Positions 7,926 to 16,936 are shown, counted from the stretch's first letter. The stretch is DNA of 64,000 nucleotides from Streptomyces sp. ISL-10 (GCF_018614575.1 NZ_JAGGOJ010000011.1:682001-746000), one strand, 5' to 3'. Numbers and translations: made by a program. The notes: generated by a model from the letters alone, not told the origin.

Positions 7926-9149
7926 ATGGCTGAGGCTCAGAACTCCCCCAAGGACCTCCGCAGGACTCCGGTCCAGGGGGGATCCACACCGGTGGGCTCC
8001 ACCACCGCCGGCTCGATCGCGGTGGCCGCCGAGTCGACCGTCGCCACCCGTATGAGTGCGCCCCCGTCGTTCGACGTGGCGGACTTCCCGGTGCCGCACG
8101 GCCGCGAGGAGGAGTGGCGTTTCACTCCGCTGGAGCGCCTCGCCGGACTGCACGACGGCACCGCCGTCGCCACGGGCACCGGCGTCAAGATCGCGATCGA
8201 CGCCCCCGAGGGCGTCGTCGTCGAGACCGTCGGCCGCGACGACGCGCGGCTCGGCAAGGCGGGCACCCCGGTGGACCGCGTCACCGCCCAGGCGTACTCC
8301 TCCTTCGAGCAGGCCTCGGTCGTCACCGTGCCCAAGGAGACGGTCCTCACCGAACCGGTGCGGATTGCCGTGCACGGCGAGGGTGGCGTCGCCTTCGGCC
8401 ACCAGGTGATCGAGCTCGGCGCGTTCGCCGAGGCCGTCGTGGTCATCGACCACACCGGCGACGCGGTGCTCGCGGCCAACGTCGACTACATCCTCGGCGA
8501 CGGCGCCAAGCTCACCGTCGTCTCCGTCCAGGACTGGGACGACAAGGCCGTCCACGTTGCCCAGCACAACGCGCTGGTCGGCCGCGACGCCTCCTTCAAG
8601 TCGGTCGTCGTCACCTTCGGCGGCGATGTCGTCCGCCTCCACCCGCGCGTCCAGTACGCGGGTACCGGCGGCGAGGCCGAGCTCTTCGGTCTGTACTTCA
8701 CCGACGCCGCCCAGCACCAGGAACACCGTCTGCTGGTCGACCACAACACTCCGCACTGCAAGTCGAACGTCGCCTACAAGGGCGCGCTGCAGGGCCAGGA
8801 CGCGCACGCCGTGTGGATCGGTGACGTCCTCATCGAGGCCAGGGCCGAAGGCACCGACACCTACGAGATGAACCGCAACCTCGTCCTCACCGACGGCGCG
8901 CGGGTCGACTCCGTGCCGAACCTGGAGATCGAGACCGGCGAGATCGTCGGCGCCGGGCACGCGAGCGCCACCGGCCGCTTCGACGACGAGCAGCTCTTCT
9001 ACCTGATGGCCCGCGGCATCCCGGAGTCCGAGGCCCGTCGTCTCGTCGTCCGCGGCTTCTTCGCCGAGCTGGTCCAGCAGATCGGTCTGCCGGACGTCGA
9101 GGAGCGCCTCATCGCCAAGATCGAGGCCGAGCTGGAGGCTTCCGTCTGA
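7926..9149 (+). CDS. sufD: Fe-S assembly protein SufD
   Basis: 407 residues. SufD pairs with SufB in the SufBC2D scaffold and helps iron entry. The conserved part begins near residue 58 (FPVPHGREEEWRFTPLERL) and ends with the SufB-like helices (DEQLFYLMARGIPESEARRLVVRGFFAELV). The first about 45 residues are a Ser/Thr/Gly-rich extension with an internal ATG at 8052, so a shorter product is possible. Its TGA shares a base with the ATG of the Rieske gene at 9149. Confidence 0.96.
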   Translation: MAEAQNSPKDLRRTPVQGGSTPVGSTTAGSIAVAAESTVATRMSAPPSFDVADFPVPHGREEEWRFTPLERLAGLHDGTAVATGTGVKIAIDAPEGVVVETVGRDDARLGKAGTPVDRVTAQAYSSFEQASVVTVPKETVLTEPVRIAVHGEGGVAFGHQVIELGAFAEAVVVIDHTGDAVLAANVDYILGDGAKLTVVSVQDWDDKAVHVAQHNALVGRDASFKSVVVTFGGDVVRLHPRVQYAGTGGEAELFGLYFTDAAQHQEHRLLVDHNTPHCKSNVAYKGALQGQDAHAVWIGDVLIEARAEGTDTYEMNRNLVLTDGARVDSVPNLEIETGEIVGAGHASATGRFDDEQLFYLMARGIPESEARRLVVRGFFAELVQQIGLPDVEERLIAKIEAELEASV

Positions 9150-9466
9150 TGGCCTTCGTCCGAGCCTGTGGGCTGAGCGAGCTGGAGGAGGACACCCCGA
9201 AGCGGGTGGAACTCGACGGCACGCCCATCTCCGTCGTCCGCACCGAGGGCGAGGTGTTCGCGATCTACGACATCTGCTCGCACGCGAACGTCTCCCTCTC
9301 GGAGGGCGAGGTGGAGGACTGCCAGATCGAGTGCTGGCTCCACGGCTCCGCCTTCGACCTCCGCACCGGCAAGCCGTCCGGCCTTCCCGCGACGCGCCCT
9401 GTGCCCGTATACCCCGTAAAGATCGAAGGGGACGATGTGCTCGTCTCCGTCACCCAGGAGAACTGA
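9149..9466 (+). CDS. Rieske-type ferredoxin in the suf operon
   Basis: 105 residues. A Rieske 2Fe-2S fold is indicated by Cys43-X-His45 (DICSHANVSL) and Cys62-X2-His65 (IECWLHGSAFD), the usual two-Cys two-His ligand set, and by the late RTGKPSGLP turn. Such small proteins match the ferredoxin subunits of non-heme oxygenases, but this one lies between sufD and sufC with a 1-base overlap and a 7-base gap. It is more likely an electron donor for cluster assembly, or a client of it. That role is inferred from position only. Confidence 0.92.
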   Translation: MAFVRACGLSELEEDTPKRVELDGTPISVVRTEGEVFAIYDICSHANVSLSEGEVEDCQIECWLHGSAFDLRTGKPSGLPATRPVPVYPVKIEGDDVLVSVTQEN

Positions 9467-9473
9467 AGTCCCC

Positions 9474-10238
9474 ATGGCAACGCTTGAAATCCGCGACCTG
9501 CGCGTCTCCGTCGAGGCCGACAACGCCACCAAGGAGATCCTCAAGGGCGTCGACCTGACCGTCAACCAGGGCGAGACCCACGCCATCATGGGCCCCAACG
9601 GCTCCGGCAAGTCGACCCTCGCGTACTCCCTGGCGGGTCACCCCAAGTACACGATCACCGGCGGCACCGTGACCCTCGACGGCGAGGACGTCCTGGAGAT
9701 GTCCGTCGACGAGCGCGCCCGCGCCGGCGTCTTCCTCGCCATGCAGTACCCGGTCGAGGTCCCCGGCGTCTCGGTCTCCAACTTCCTGCGCACCTCCGCC
9801 ACCGCCATCCGCGGCGAGGCCCCCAAGCTGCGCACGTGGGTCAAGGAGGTGAAGGAGTCCATGGAGCGTCTGCACATGGACCCGTCCTTCGCCGAGCGCA
9901 ACGTCAACGAGGGCTTCTCCGGCGGTGAGAAGAAGCGCCACGAGATCCTCCAGCTGGAGCTCCTCAAGCCGAAGATCGCGATCCTCGACGAGACCGACTC
10001 CGGCCTGGACGTCGACGCGCTGCGCATCGTCTCCGAGGGCGTCAACCGCGTCCGCGAGACCGGCGAGGTCGGCACCCTGCTGATCACGCACTACACGCGC
10101 ATCCTGCGCTACATCAAGCCGGACCGCGTCCACGTCTTCTCCGGCGGCCGGATCGTCGAGTCGGGCGGCCCGGAGCTGGCCGACAAGCTGGAGGCCGAGG
10201 GCTACGAGTCCTACACGAAGGGTGGCGTATCCCTGTGA
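9474..10238 (+). CDS. sufC: Fe-S assembly ATPase SufC
   Basis: 254 residues from ATG 9474, 7 bases after the Rieske stop. It is a soluble ABC-class ATPase that drives conformational change in the SufBC2D scaffold. It shows Walker A GPNGSGKST (residues 40-48), the SufC-specific MQYPVEVPGVSVSNFLR segment, the signature FSGGEKKRHEILQ near residue 149, Walker B IAILDETDSGLD and a switch His in LLITHYTRIL. No membrane partner is encoded, as expected. Confidence 0.97.
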   Translation: MATLEIRDLRVSVEADNATKEILKGVDLTVNQGETHAIMGPNGSGKSTLAYSLAGHPKYTITGGTVTLDGEDVLEMSVDERARAGVFLAMQYPVEVPGVSVSNFLRTSATAIRGEAPKLRTWVKEVKESMERLHMDPSFAERNVNEGFSGGEKKRHEILQLELLKPKIAILDETDSGLDVDALRIVSEGVNRVRETGEVGTLLITHYTRILRYIKPDRVHVFSGGRIVESGGPELADKLEAEGYESYTKGGVSL

Positions 10239-10356
10239 GCGACGCACGCGAGGCCACCGGCCCGCAGACGACCTGCGACCCGCAGGTGCGCCTCGCGGGC
10301 GGAAATGGGGGCTCCTCCCGGACGAAGTCCGCGGGGAAGAACGAAAGGGGAGGGGC

Positions 10357-11613
10357 GTGACACAGCTGCCGGGCCTCCTCGACACCGAGGCGATCCGTAA
10401 GGACTTCCCGATCCTCGACCGGGTGCTCCACGACGGCAAGAAGCTCGTCTACCTGGACAACGCGGCGACATCCCAGACGCCGCGCCAGGTGATCGACGTG
10501 CTCAGCGAGTACTACGAGCAGCACAACGCCAACGTGCACCGCGGCGTGCACGTGCTCGCCGAGGAGGCCACGGCGCTGTACGAGGGCGCCCGTGACAAGG
10601 TCGCGGCCTTCATCAACGCGCCGAGCCGCAACGAGGTGATCTTCACCAAGAACGCCTCCGAGGCGCTCAACCTCGTCGCCAACATGCTCGGCTGGGCCGA
10701 TGAGCCCTACCGGGTGGACAGCGACACCGAAGTCGTCATCACGGAGATGGAGCACCACTCCAACATCGTTCCGTGGCAGCTGCTGTCGCAGCGCACCGGC
10801 GCGAAGCTGAAGTGGTTCGGCCTCACCGACGACGGCAGGCTCGACCTGTCGAACATCGAAGAGATCATCACCGAGAAGACGAAGATCGTCTCCTTCACGC
10901 TGGTCTCCAACATCATGGGCACCGTCAACCCGGTCGAGGCGATCGTCCGCCGTGCCCAGGACGTCGGCGCGCTGGTGCTGATCGACGCCTCGCAGGCCGC
11001 CCCGCACATGGTGCTGGACGTGCAGGCACTGCAGGCCGACTTCGTGGCCTTCACCGGTCACAAGATGTGCGGCCCGACCGGCATCGGTGTCCTGTGGGGC
11101 CGACAGGAGCTCCTTGAGGACCTGCCGCCGTTCCTCGGCGGCGGCGAGATGATCGAGACCGTCTCGATGCACTCGTCGACGTACGCTCCTGCGCCGCACA
11201 AGTTCGAGGCGGGTACGCCCCCGATCGCGCAGGCCGTCGGCCTCGGCGCGGCCGTGGACTACCTCACCTCGATCGGCATGGACAAGATCGCCCAGCACGA
11301 GCACGCGCTCACCGAGTACGCGGTGAAGCGGCTGCTGGAGGTCCCCGACCTGCGGATCATCGGCCCCACCACCGCCGAGGACCGCGGCGCGGCGATCTCC
11401 TTCACGCTCGGCGACATCCACCCGCACGACGTGGGCCAGGTCCTCGACGAGCAGGGCATCGCGGTACGCGTCGGTCACCACTGCGCGCGCCCCGTCTGCC
11501 TGCGGTACGGAATTCCTGCGACCACACGGGCGTCGTTCTATCTGTACTCCACGCCGGCAGAGGTCGATGCTCTGGTCGACGGCCTGGAGCACGTCCGGAA
11601 CTTCTTCGGCTAG
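10357..11613 (+). CDS. sufS: Cysteine desulfurase SufS
   Basis: 418 residues from GTG 10357, which follows the strong ribosome site GGGGAGG by a few bases. The frame opens 45 codons earlier but without family similarity. It is a PLP enzyme that takes sulfur from cysteine for Fe-S assembly. Lys236 in FTGHKMCGPTG is the PLP lysine, and Cys376 in RVGHHCARP is the persulfide-forming cysteine of group II desulfurases. The His of TEMEHHSN and the N-terminal KLVYLDNAATSQ are also typical. A 118-base gap separates it from sufC, and sufU starts 8 bases after its stop. Confidence 0.97.
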   Translation: MTQLPGLLDTEAIRKDFPILDRVLHDGKKLVYLDNAATSQTPRQVIDVLSEYYEQHNANVHRGVHVLAEEATALYEGARDKVAAFINAPSRNEVIFTKNASEALNLVANMLGWADEPYRVDSDTEVVITEMEHHSNIVPWQLLSQRTGAKLKWFGLTDDGRLDLSNIEEIITEKTKIVSFTLVSNIMGTVNPVEAIVRRAQDVGALVLIDASQAAPHMVLDVQALQADFVAFTGHKMCGPTGIGVLWGRQELLEDLPPFLGGGEMIETVSMHSSTYAPAPHKFEAGTPPIAQAVGLGAAVDYLTSIGMDKIAQHEHALTEYAVKRLLEVPDLRIIGPTTAEDRGAAISFTLGDIHPHDVGQVLDEQGIAVRVGHHCARPVCLRYGIPATTRASFYLYSTPAEVDALVDGLEHVRNFFG

Positions 11614-11621
11614 GGGACGAT

Positions 11622-12092
11622 GTGAAGCTGGATTCGATGTACCAGGACGTCATCCTGGACCACTACAAGCATCCGCACGGGCGGGGCTTGCGGGACGGTG
11701 ACGCCGAGGTGCACCACGTCAATCCGACGTGCGGCGACGAGATCACGCTGCGAGTGAAGTACGACGGCACGCGTATCGCGGACGTGTCGTACGAAGGCCA
11801 GGGCTGCTCCATCAGCCAGGCCTCCGCCTCCGTGCTGAACGAGCTCCTCGTCGGCAAGGATCTTGCCGAGGCACAGAAGATCCAGGGCACGTTCCTGGAG
11901 CTGATGCAGTCCAAGGGTCAGATCGAGCCGGACGACGCGATGGAGGAGGTGCTGGAGGACGCGGTCGCGTTCGCCGGCGTCTCCAAGTACCCGGCCCGTG
12001 TGAAGTGCGCGCTGCTGAGCTGGATGGCGTGGAAGGACGCGACCGCCCAGGCGCTGGGCGACGGCACCGACGCCGAGAGGAAGACGGCATGA
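11622..12092 (+). CDS. sufU: Zinc sulfurtransferase SufU
   Basis: 156 residues from GTG 11622. SufU accepts the persulfide sulfur of SufS in Gram-positive bacteria. The four zinc ligands of the family are present: Cys37 and Asp39 (NPTCGDE), Cys62 (GQGCSIS) and Cys129 (RVKCALLSW). The insertion of about 20 residues between Cys62 and Cys129 that separates SufU from scaffold IscU is also seen. Together with SufS it forms a zinc-switch sulfur transfer pair. Its stop overlaps the next gene by ATGA. Confidence 0.96.
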   Translation: MKLDSMYQDVILDHYKHPHGRGLRDGDAEVHHVNPTCGDEITLRVKYDGTRIADVSYEGQGCSISQASASVLNELLVGKDLAEAQKIQGTFLELMQSKGQIEPDDAMEEVLEDAVAFAGVSKYPARVKCALLSWMAWKDATAQALGDGTDAERKTA

Positions 12093-12427
12093 CCGAGAAC
12101 GCTGGGGCGGCACTGAAGCCTGCCTCCGAGGAAGAGATCCGCGAGGCACTGTACGACGTCGTCGACCCCGAGCTGGGCATCGACGTCGTGAATCTGGGCC
12201 TGATCTACGGCATCCACATCGACGACTCCAACGTCGCGACCCTCGACATGACGCTGACGTCCGCGGCCTGCCCGCTGACCGACGTCATCGAGGACCAGGC
12301 GAAGGCCGCGACGGACGGCATCGTCAACGAGCTGAAGATCAACTGGGTCTGGATGCCGCCGTGGGGTCCGGACAAGATCACGGAAGACGGCCGCGAGCAG
12401 CTGCGCGCGCTCGGGTTCAACGTCTGA
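12089..12427 (+). CDS. MIP18/PaaD-like (DUF59) Fe-S assembly factor
   Basis: 112 residues, overlapping sufU by 4 bases. Family hallmarks are ALYDVVDPELGIDVVNLGLIYGI, the LTSAACPLTDVIEDQ motif with the single conserved Cys, and the late VWMPPWGPDKITEDGREQLRALGF. This DUF59 protein (often called SufT) ends most actinobacterial suf operons and is thought to help load clusters onto client enzymes. The name PaaD comes from related phenylacetate genes and is not its role here. It appears to end the operon. Confidence 0.94.
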   Translation: MTENAGAALKPASEEEIREALYDVVDPELGIDVVNLGLIYGIHIDDSNVATLDMTLTSAACPLTDVIEDQAKAATDGIVNELKINWVWMPPWGPDKITEDGREQLRALGFNV

Positions 12428-12433
12428 TCCGTC

Positions 12434-12531
12434 GTGACGCGCGATCCGTCGCGACGAGCAACCCCGTGACGTGCGATCCGTCGCAATGAGCAGTCCCCCG
12501 TGACGCGCGATGCGTCGTGCGGAGCAACGGC
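12434..12531. repeat. Three degenerate 32-34-bp tandem units after the suf operon
   Basis: Units begin with GTGACG at 12434, 12466 and 12500. They share the pattern GTGACGYGCGAT-CGTCG-GAGCA followed by a short C-run. The array starts 7 bases after the suf stop and ends just before the VOC gene promoter. No clear stem is formed by one unit. Confidence 0.8.
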
Positions 12532-12557
12532 CGTGTCCGCCAGGCAGACTGGCGGGC

Positions 12558-12923
12558 ATGGCCGTTTCCCTGTATCAGATCGCCGTCGACTGTCACGACG
12601 CCGGCGCCCTCGCGCGGTTCTGGACGCAGGTACTCGACTGGCGGATCCTCTACGAGGAGCCTGAGGAGATCGTCATCGGGGCCGACGCCGGCGCTCTGCC
12701 CGGCATCGTGTTCCTGACCGTGCCCGAGGCGAAGACCGTCAAGAACCGCCTGCACATCGACCTCAGCCCGGACGACCAGGATGCCGAGGTGAGCCGGATC
12801 ATCGCGCTCGGGGCGCGGCGTGCGGACGTCGGGCAGGGGGACGACGCCACCTGGGTGGTCCTCGCCGATCCCGAGGGCAACGAGTTCTGTGTGCTGCGGC
12901 CCAAGAAGACCCTGCTCGACTGA
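12558..12923 (+). CDS. VOC (glyoxalase/bleomycin-resistance) superfamily protein
   Basis: 121 residues from ATG 12558. The start AVSLYQIAVDCHDAGALARFWTQVLDW, the central KNRLHIDLSPDDQDAEVSRIIALGARRADVGQG and the end WVVLADPEGNEFCVL define the small glyoxalase-like subfamily common in Streptomyces. His and Glu residues at the usual metal positions (RLHIDL, GNEFCVL) are present. Substrate unknown. A CAGACT hexamer 9 bases before the ATG resembles a -10 box and suggests a leaderless transcript. Confidence 0.9.
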   Translation: MAVSLYQIAVDCHDAGALARFWTQVLDWRILYEEPEEIVIGADAGALPGIVFLTVPEAKTVKNRLHIDLSPDDQDAEVSRIIALGARRADVGQGDDATWVVLADPEGNEFCVLRPKKTLLD

Positions 12924-12963
12924 CGCCTCGACGCCGGTTCGCGTCATCCGACGCCAGGTCGCG

Positions 12964-14256
12964 TCACCCGGCGTCGGGGCCGCCGCTCTCGGCGCCGGCC
13001 GTCGCTCCGGGCCGGACACCGAGCGCGTCATGGGCGCTCAGCGCCGCCCGTACCCGCATCACGTCCGCACCTGACGTGGCGTCGAGGCCGGTCGCCTCCG
13101 CCGCGCGACGCAGCCGGTAGTCCACCGTGTTCGGGTGCACGCGCAGCCGTTCGGCGGTGAGCTGGCGGCTGAGCCCGCTGTCCAGGAACGTCCGCAGTGT
13201 GCCCAGCAGTTCGGGCCGGCCGGTCAGTGGCCTCATCAGTTCGGCCAGGGCGTCGCGGGCGGGGCCGGGCTGCATCAACTGGTACTCCAGCAGGACGTCC
13301 CCGAGCCGGTAGACGCCCGGCTCCCGGCCCGCCGAGACCGCCACCCGCCGTACTTCCTCCGCCTGCCGGACCGCCGCGGCCACGCCCTCGGGGGCGGCCG
13401 CCGCCGCGCCGGCCATGATGTCGACCCCGGCCACCCGGCTCATGTGCGACACCACGCTGGCCAGCCGGTCCCAGTCCCGGTCCGCGAGCAGTCGCGCCTC
13501 CGTGCCGTATGGGATCAGGGCGAGCCCGCCGTCGCCGGACAGGGCGGAGAGCACCTGGCCCTCGGCGTGACGTTCCAGCTCCACCCGCAGCCGCCGCACC
13601 TTCCGCGTCCTGGCGAACAGGGGGCTGACTCCCGGGGCCCCCTCATCGGGGTGAGGGCCGAGGGCCAGCCCGAGGACCAGATAGCAGGCCGGGAGGGCGA
13701 TGCCCCAGCGGTCCGCCGTCGCCCGGACGTCCTCCCCGTCGACGAGCGCGGTGAGCATCGCCTGCCGGGCCGACTGCTCCTCGCCCGCGGCCGCCTGCCG
13801 CTCCGCGAAGTAACCCGACACCACACTTGCCGTCATCCGCTCCAGGAACCGCAGTACCAGCACGTTCACGGTCTTCACCTCCGGCAGGTCGTCCGGCGTC
13901 GCGTACGCCGCCATCTGCTCGAAGCACTCCTGCGCCCCCACGTGGTAGGCGCTGATCACCGCCTCGACGGGGACGCCCTCCTCGGCCCGCTTGGCGGCCG
14001 ACTGCCGCACGACCTGCAACTGCGCCTCGTCCGGGAGCGATCCGGTGCGCAGGACGGAGACGAAAGCGCGTATGCCCTGGCCGATGACCCGCTGGATCTC
14101 GCTGCGCAGCTGCTCGACCGGCAGCGTGCCGTACACCGGCACATGGTCGACGAGCCGGGCGAGGACACGGGCGGCCAGCTCGTCCACCGACCCGGCGAGC
14201 CGCTGATGCACCGGAACCCCTCCGAAGGAGAGCGGTACGTATCCGTCACTGTCCAC
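12964..14256 (-). CDS. PucR-type helix-turn-helix transcription regulator
   Basis: 430 residues. The C-terminus ends in the PucR HTH: LRTFLDSGLSRQLTAERLRVHPNTVDYRLRRAAEATGLD (about residues 345-385). Preceding it is a GGDEF-like/CdaR middle domain (about 185-310). The N-terminal about 170 residues match the helical RsbR/PucR sensor region found in Streptomyces regulators next to acyl-CoA or lipid genes. It is divergent from the secreted lipase gene with a 270-base gap holding a TTACT-N4-AGTAA dyad, so it may control itself or the lipase. The ligand is unknown. Confidence 0.9.
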   Translation of the reverse strand: MDSDGYVPLSFGGVPVHQRLAGSVDELAARVLARLVDHVPVYGTLPVEQLRSEIQRVIGQGIRAFVSVLRTGSLPDEAQLQVVRQSAAKRAEEGVPVEAVISAYHVGAQECFEQMAAYATPDDLPEVKTVNVLVLRFLERMTASVVSGYFAERQAAAGEEQSARQAMLTALVDGEDVRATADRWGIALPACYLVLGLALGPHPDEGAPGVSPLFARTRKVRRLRVELERHAEGQVLSALSGDGGLALIPYGTEARLLADRDWDRLASVVSHMSRVAGVDIMAGAAAAAPEGVAAAVRQAEEVRRVAVSAGREPGVYRLGDVLLEYQLMQPGPARDALAELMRPLTGRPELLGTLRTFLDSGLSRQLTAERLRVHPNTVDYRLRRAAEATGLDATSGADVMRVRAALSAHDALGVRPGATAGAESGGPDAG

Positions 14257-14284
14257 GGTGGCGACCTCATCGAAGCTGCTGATC

Positions 14285-14298
14285 TTACTTACCAGTAA
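14285..14298. promoter_or_regulatory. Operator-like dyad TTACT-TACC-AGTAA
   Basis: A 14-base inverted repeat with 5-base arms lies 28 bases upstream of the PucR-type gene start and about 230 bases upstream of the lipase gene. It is in the position expected for an autoregulatory operator. No promoter could be placed with confidence. Confidence 0.4.
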
Positions 14299-14526
14299 CC
14301 AAGGTCGCCGCAGGACACGCGGGGTGTCAATGCCGACGCGCGGACGAGGCCTCGTACCCCGGGAGGGTTTTGTGACCGCTCACAATCCTGCCGCCGAATG
14401 TTTGGACCAGGCCCGGGGCCCGGAGGACCGAACCGCGGTCAGGCTGCTTGCGGGCATGCACATGCCCGTATGCCTCCGCCTCCATCAGCCCCGGGACGGG
14501 CTGAACAACCCCCCAGGAGCACCCGA

Positions 14527-15486
14527 ATGTCAGGGATCGATCGGTCCGCCCGGCGACGGCGGACGGGGCCGGCCGCGGCCGTGGTCGCCGCCGTCGTCGT
14601 CCTCACCTGCGCCGCGGCCCCGGCGCAGGCCGCCGAGCGGGAGCCACTGCGCGAAGGCGGCGTCGCCCAGGCGCTGTGGAACTATGCGGTCTCCCCGGCG
14701 ACCGTGCCGGGAGCCAACGACTGGTCGTGCCGGCCCAGTGCCGAACACCCCAACCCGGTGGTCATGCTGCCCGGCACCTTCTTCAACATCGGCGCCAACT
14801 TCGTGAAGGCCGCTCCGCGCCTCAAGAACAACGGCTACTGCGTCTTCGCCATGAACTACGGCTTCACACCCGCGTCCTTCGGCCGCGTCGGCGGGCTCGG
14901 CTCCAATCGCGACTCTGCCGCGCAACTGGACGCCTTCGTGACCGAGGTCCAGCGGGCGACCGGCGCCGAGAAGGTGGACATCGTCGGCCACTCGCTCGGC
15001 GGGAGCGTGCCGATGTGGTGGATGAAGAAAATGGGCGGCGCCGAGAAGGTCGACCACTACGTCGGCTGGGCGCCCAGCTCCCACGGCACCGACCTGAACG
15101 GCATCGCCCGGCTCGGCGACTCGCTGAAGCTCATGGGCTTCGTCACCGGGCTGTCGAGGGCGGGCCGGTTCCCCGGAGTCGTCGAGCAGATCCGCACCAG
15201 CGACTACACCGAGGAGATGTGGGCCGAAGGCGACAGCGTGCCGGACGGACCCGAGTACACGGTCATCATGACCAGACAGGAGAAGGTCGTCACCCCGTAC
15301 GCCTCCCAGGCCCTGACCGGCAAGGACGTGAACAACATCGTCCTTCAGGACATGTGCCCCGACGACAGGGCCGGCCACATGGGGCTGTTCAACGACGACC
15401 CGACGCTCCAGATCACCATGAACGCGCTGGCCGACGGCCCCGCCGACTTCCGGCCCACCTGCACGGGGTACGGCATGCCGCTGTGA
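14527..15486 (+). CDS. Secreted lipase/esterase, alpha/beta hydrolase
   Basis: 319 residues from ATG 14527, with an AGGAG site 7 bases upstream. A Sec signal peptide is clear: positively charged start, hydrophobic AAAVVAAVVVLTCAAAPA, then cleavage after AQA-A at about residue 36. The nucleophile elbow GHSLGG (154-159, Ser156) and the PVVMLPGTFFNIGANF oxyanion-side strand fit the Streptomyces class 2 lipase group. Four Cys in the mature part could form disulfides. It would hydrolyse esters outside the cell. A strong terminator follows at 15502. Confidence 0.9.
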   Translation: MSGIDRSARRRRTGPAAAVVAAVVVLTCAAAPAQAAEREPLREGGVAQALWNYAVSPATVPGANDWSCRPSAEHPNPVVMLPGTFFNIGANFVKAAPRLKNNGYCVFAMNYGFTPASFGRVGGLGSNRDSAAQLDAFVTEVQRATGAEKVDIVGHSLGGSVPMWWMKKMGGAEKVDHYVGWAPSSHGTDLNGIARLGDSLKLMGFVTGLSRAGRFPGVVEQIRTSDYTEEMWAEGDSVPDGPEYTVIMTRQEKVVTPYASQALTGKDVNNIVLQDMCPDDRAGHMGLFNDDPTLQITMNALADGPADFRPTCTGYGMPL

Positions 15487-15501
15487 CCGCGCACGCTCCG
15501 C

Positions 15502-15540
15502 GGGACCCCGCCCGCCCGGCTTCCGGGCGGGCGGGGTCCC
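15502..15540 (+). terminator. Strong hairpin terminator after the lipase gene
   Basis: A perfect 18-bp stem (15502-15519 with 15523-15540, arms starting GGGACCCCGCCC) closes a 3-base loop. There is no U-tract, as usual in Streptomyces. It lies between convergent genes and could serve both strands. Confidence 0.9.
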
Positions 15541-15564
15541 GTACGTCTCAGGTCCCGTACGTCT

Positions 15565-16683
15565 TCAGCGCCCGTACGCGTCCGGTGCCTGCTGCGGAGG
15601 CAGCCCGGCGGCCTCGGCGAGCGCCGGGGCGAGATTCTCCTTACGGATGCGCTGGTCGACGTAGAGCAGGCTGATGACCAGCTGCGGGAACGCCGAGGTG
15701 AGGATCTGACCCAGCAGTGTGGTCAGCAGTCCGAACGCCATCGTCGTGATGACGATCGTGACGGCCACACCGCCGTTGGCCGCCTCGTCCGACAGGGACG
15801 CGGGCCCGCTGGGGACGAGGCTGAGCAGCTGGAACACCAGCTGGAGGAGGTAGCTCGCCGCGGCGGCCATCACGGCGGCCAGCAGCGAGATGCCGAACAC
15901 CCGCCACCAGGCGCCCCGCACCAGCTGCGCCGAGCGCGCCATCGCGCTGATGGTGCCCTGTCCCTCGAGGACCGCGGCGGCGGGCGCGAAGCTGAACCGC
16001 ACCCACAGCCAGACCGCCACAGGCCCGGTGGCCAGTGCCCCGAGGACGGCGATCAGCACCAGCCAGCCCCACTCGCCGGAGCCGTCGGCGGCCAGCGCGA
16101 TCAACGACACGACCATCCCCACGAAGGCGAGGGTCATCAGGACCAGGGGGACCGCGGCGATCAAGGCGGTGATCAGGACGGTGCCGAGCACGGCCCAGAG
16201 CCGGGGCCACACCCGGCGCCAGATGGCGCCGAAGCTCGACGGGCGGCCCAGCACCGCGTCCTGGAGGACCGCCGGGCAGCCGGCGTACACGGCGGCGTTG
16301 GCGACCAGAAGGGCGAAGAGCCCGAAGAGGTACACGGTGCCGAACGTCAGCACCAGCGGCATGACCTCGTCGCTGCCCGGCGCGCTCTCGTCGGACCACT
16401 CGAGCAGCCGGTGCAGCTCCGCCTTCACCGCCAGATAGGCGAGGGCGAGCGCCGCGCCGAACAGCACGACGGCCATGCCGTACACCGCGAACGCGAACCC
16501 GAGCAGTTGCTTCCAGTGCCGGCCGAACGTCGCGAACGCCCCGCCGAGGATCTCGCCGAGGCCGAGCGGCCCGAGCGGTATCACTCCGGGCTTGGGCGGT
16601 GGTGGTGTCCAGGGGCCCCATGCGGGCGGACCCGGATACGGCGGCGGGTTTCCCCCCGGACCAGGCGTGTTTCCGTAAGCCAT
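15565..16683 (-). CDS. Polytopic membrane protein, Pro/Gly-rich N-terminus
   Basis: 372 residues from ATG 16683 (MAYGNTPGPGGN); the frame runs further upstream without gene-like features. The first 40 residues are Pro/Gly-rich and end in PKPGVIPLGPLGLGEILGGAFATFGRHWKQLL, the start of a glycerophosphodiester-phosphodiesterase-associated membrane domain (DUF7544-like) common in actinomycetes. About six long hydrophobic segments follow, and the tail is NLAPALAEAAGLPPQQAPDAYGR. No catalytic motif is seen. It is a membrane protein of unknown role. Confidence 0.85.
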   Translation of the reverse strand: MAYGNTPGPGGNPPPYPGPPAWGPWTPPPPKPGVIPLGPLGLGEILGGAFATFGRHWKQLLGFAFAVYGMAVVLFGAALALAYLAVKAELHRLLEWSDESAPGSDEVMPLVLTFGTVYLFGLFALLVANAAVYAGCPAVLQDAVLGRPSSFGAIWRRVWPRLWAVLGTVLITALIAAVPLVLMTLAFVGMVVSLIALAADGSGEWGWLVLIAVLGALATGPVAVWLWVRFSFAPAAAVLEGQGTISAMARSAQLVRGAWWRVFGISLLAAVMAAAASYLLQLVFQLLSLVPSGPASLSDEAANGGVAVTIVITTMAFGLLTTLLGQILTSAFPQLVISLLYVDQRIRKENLAPALAEAAGLPPQQAPDAYGR

Positions 16684-16936
16684 TGGAGCCCCCCACGTCG
16701 GATGATGACCGGACGGGGCCTGCGGCCGCCCGTCCGGACGAACAAGGTAGCCGGGGCCGGAGCCGCGGCCCACGCCGCCCCTGCCGCCCGTATCCCGCGT
16801 TCTCCGCGGCGGCCGTGCGCGACGCGGACCGCGTTGCATGTGATCCCCTGCTCCTCGCGCTCTTCCACGCGACACCGCCGCCCGGCACCTGAGATCGGTT
16901 CGCCCCCGCGGGCCCCGGCCGGTTAGGTTTCCTGTC

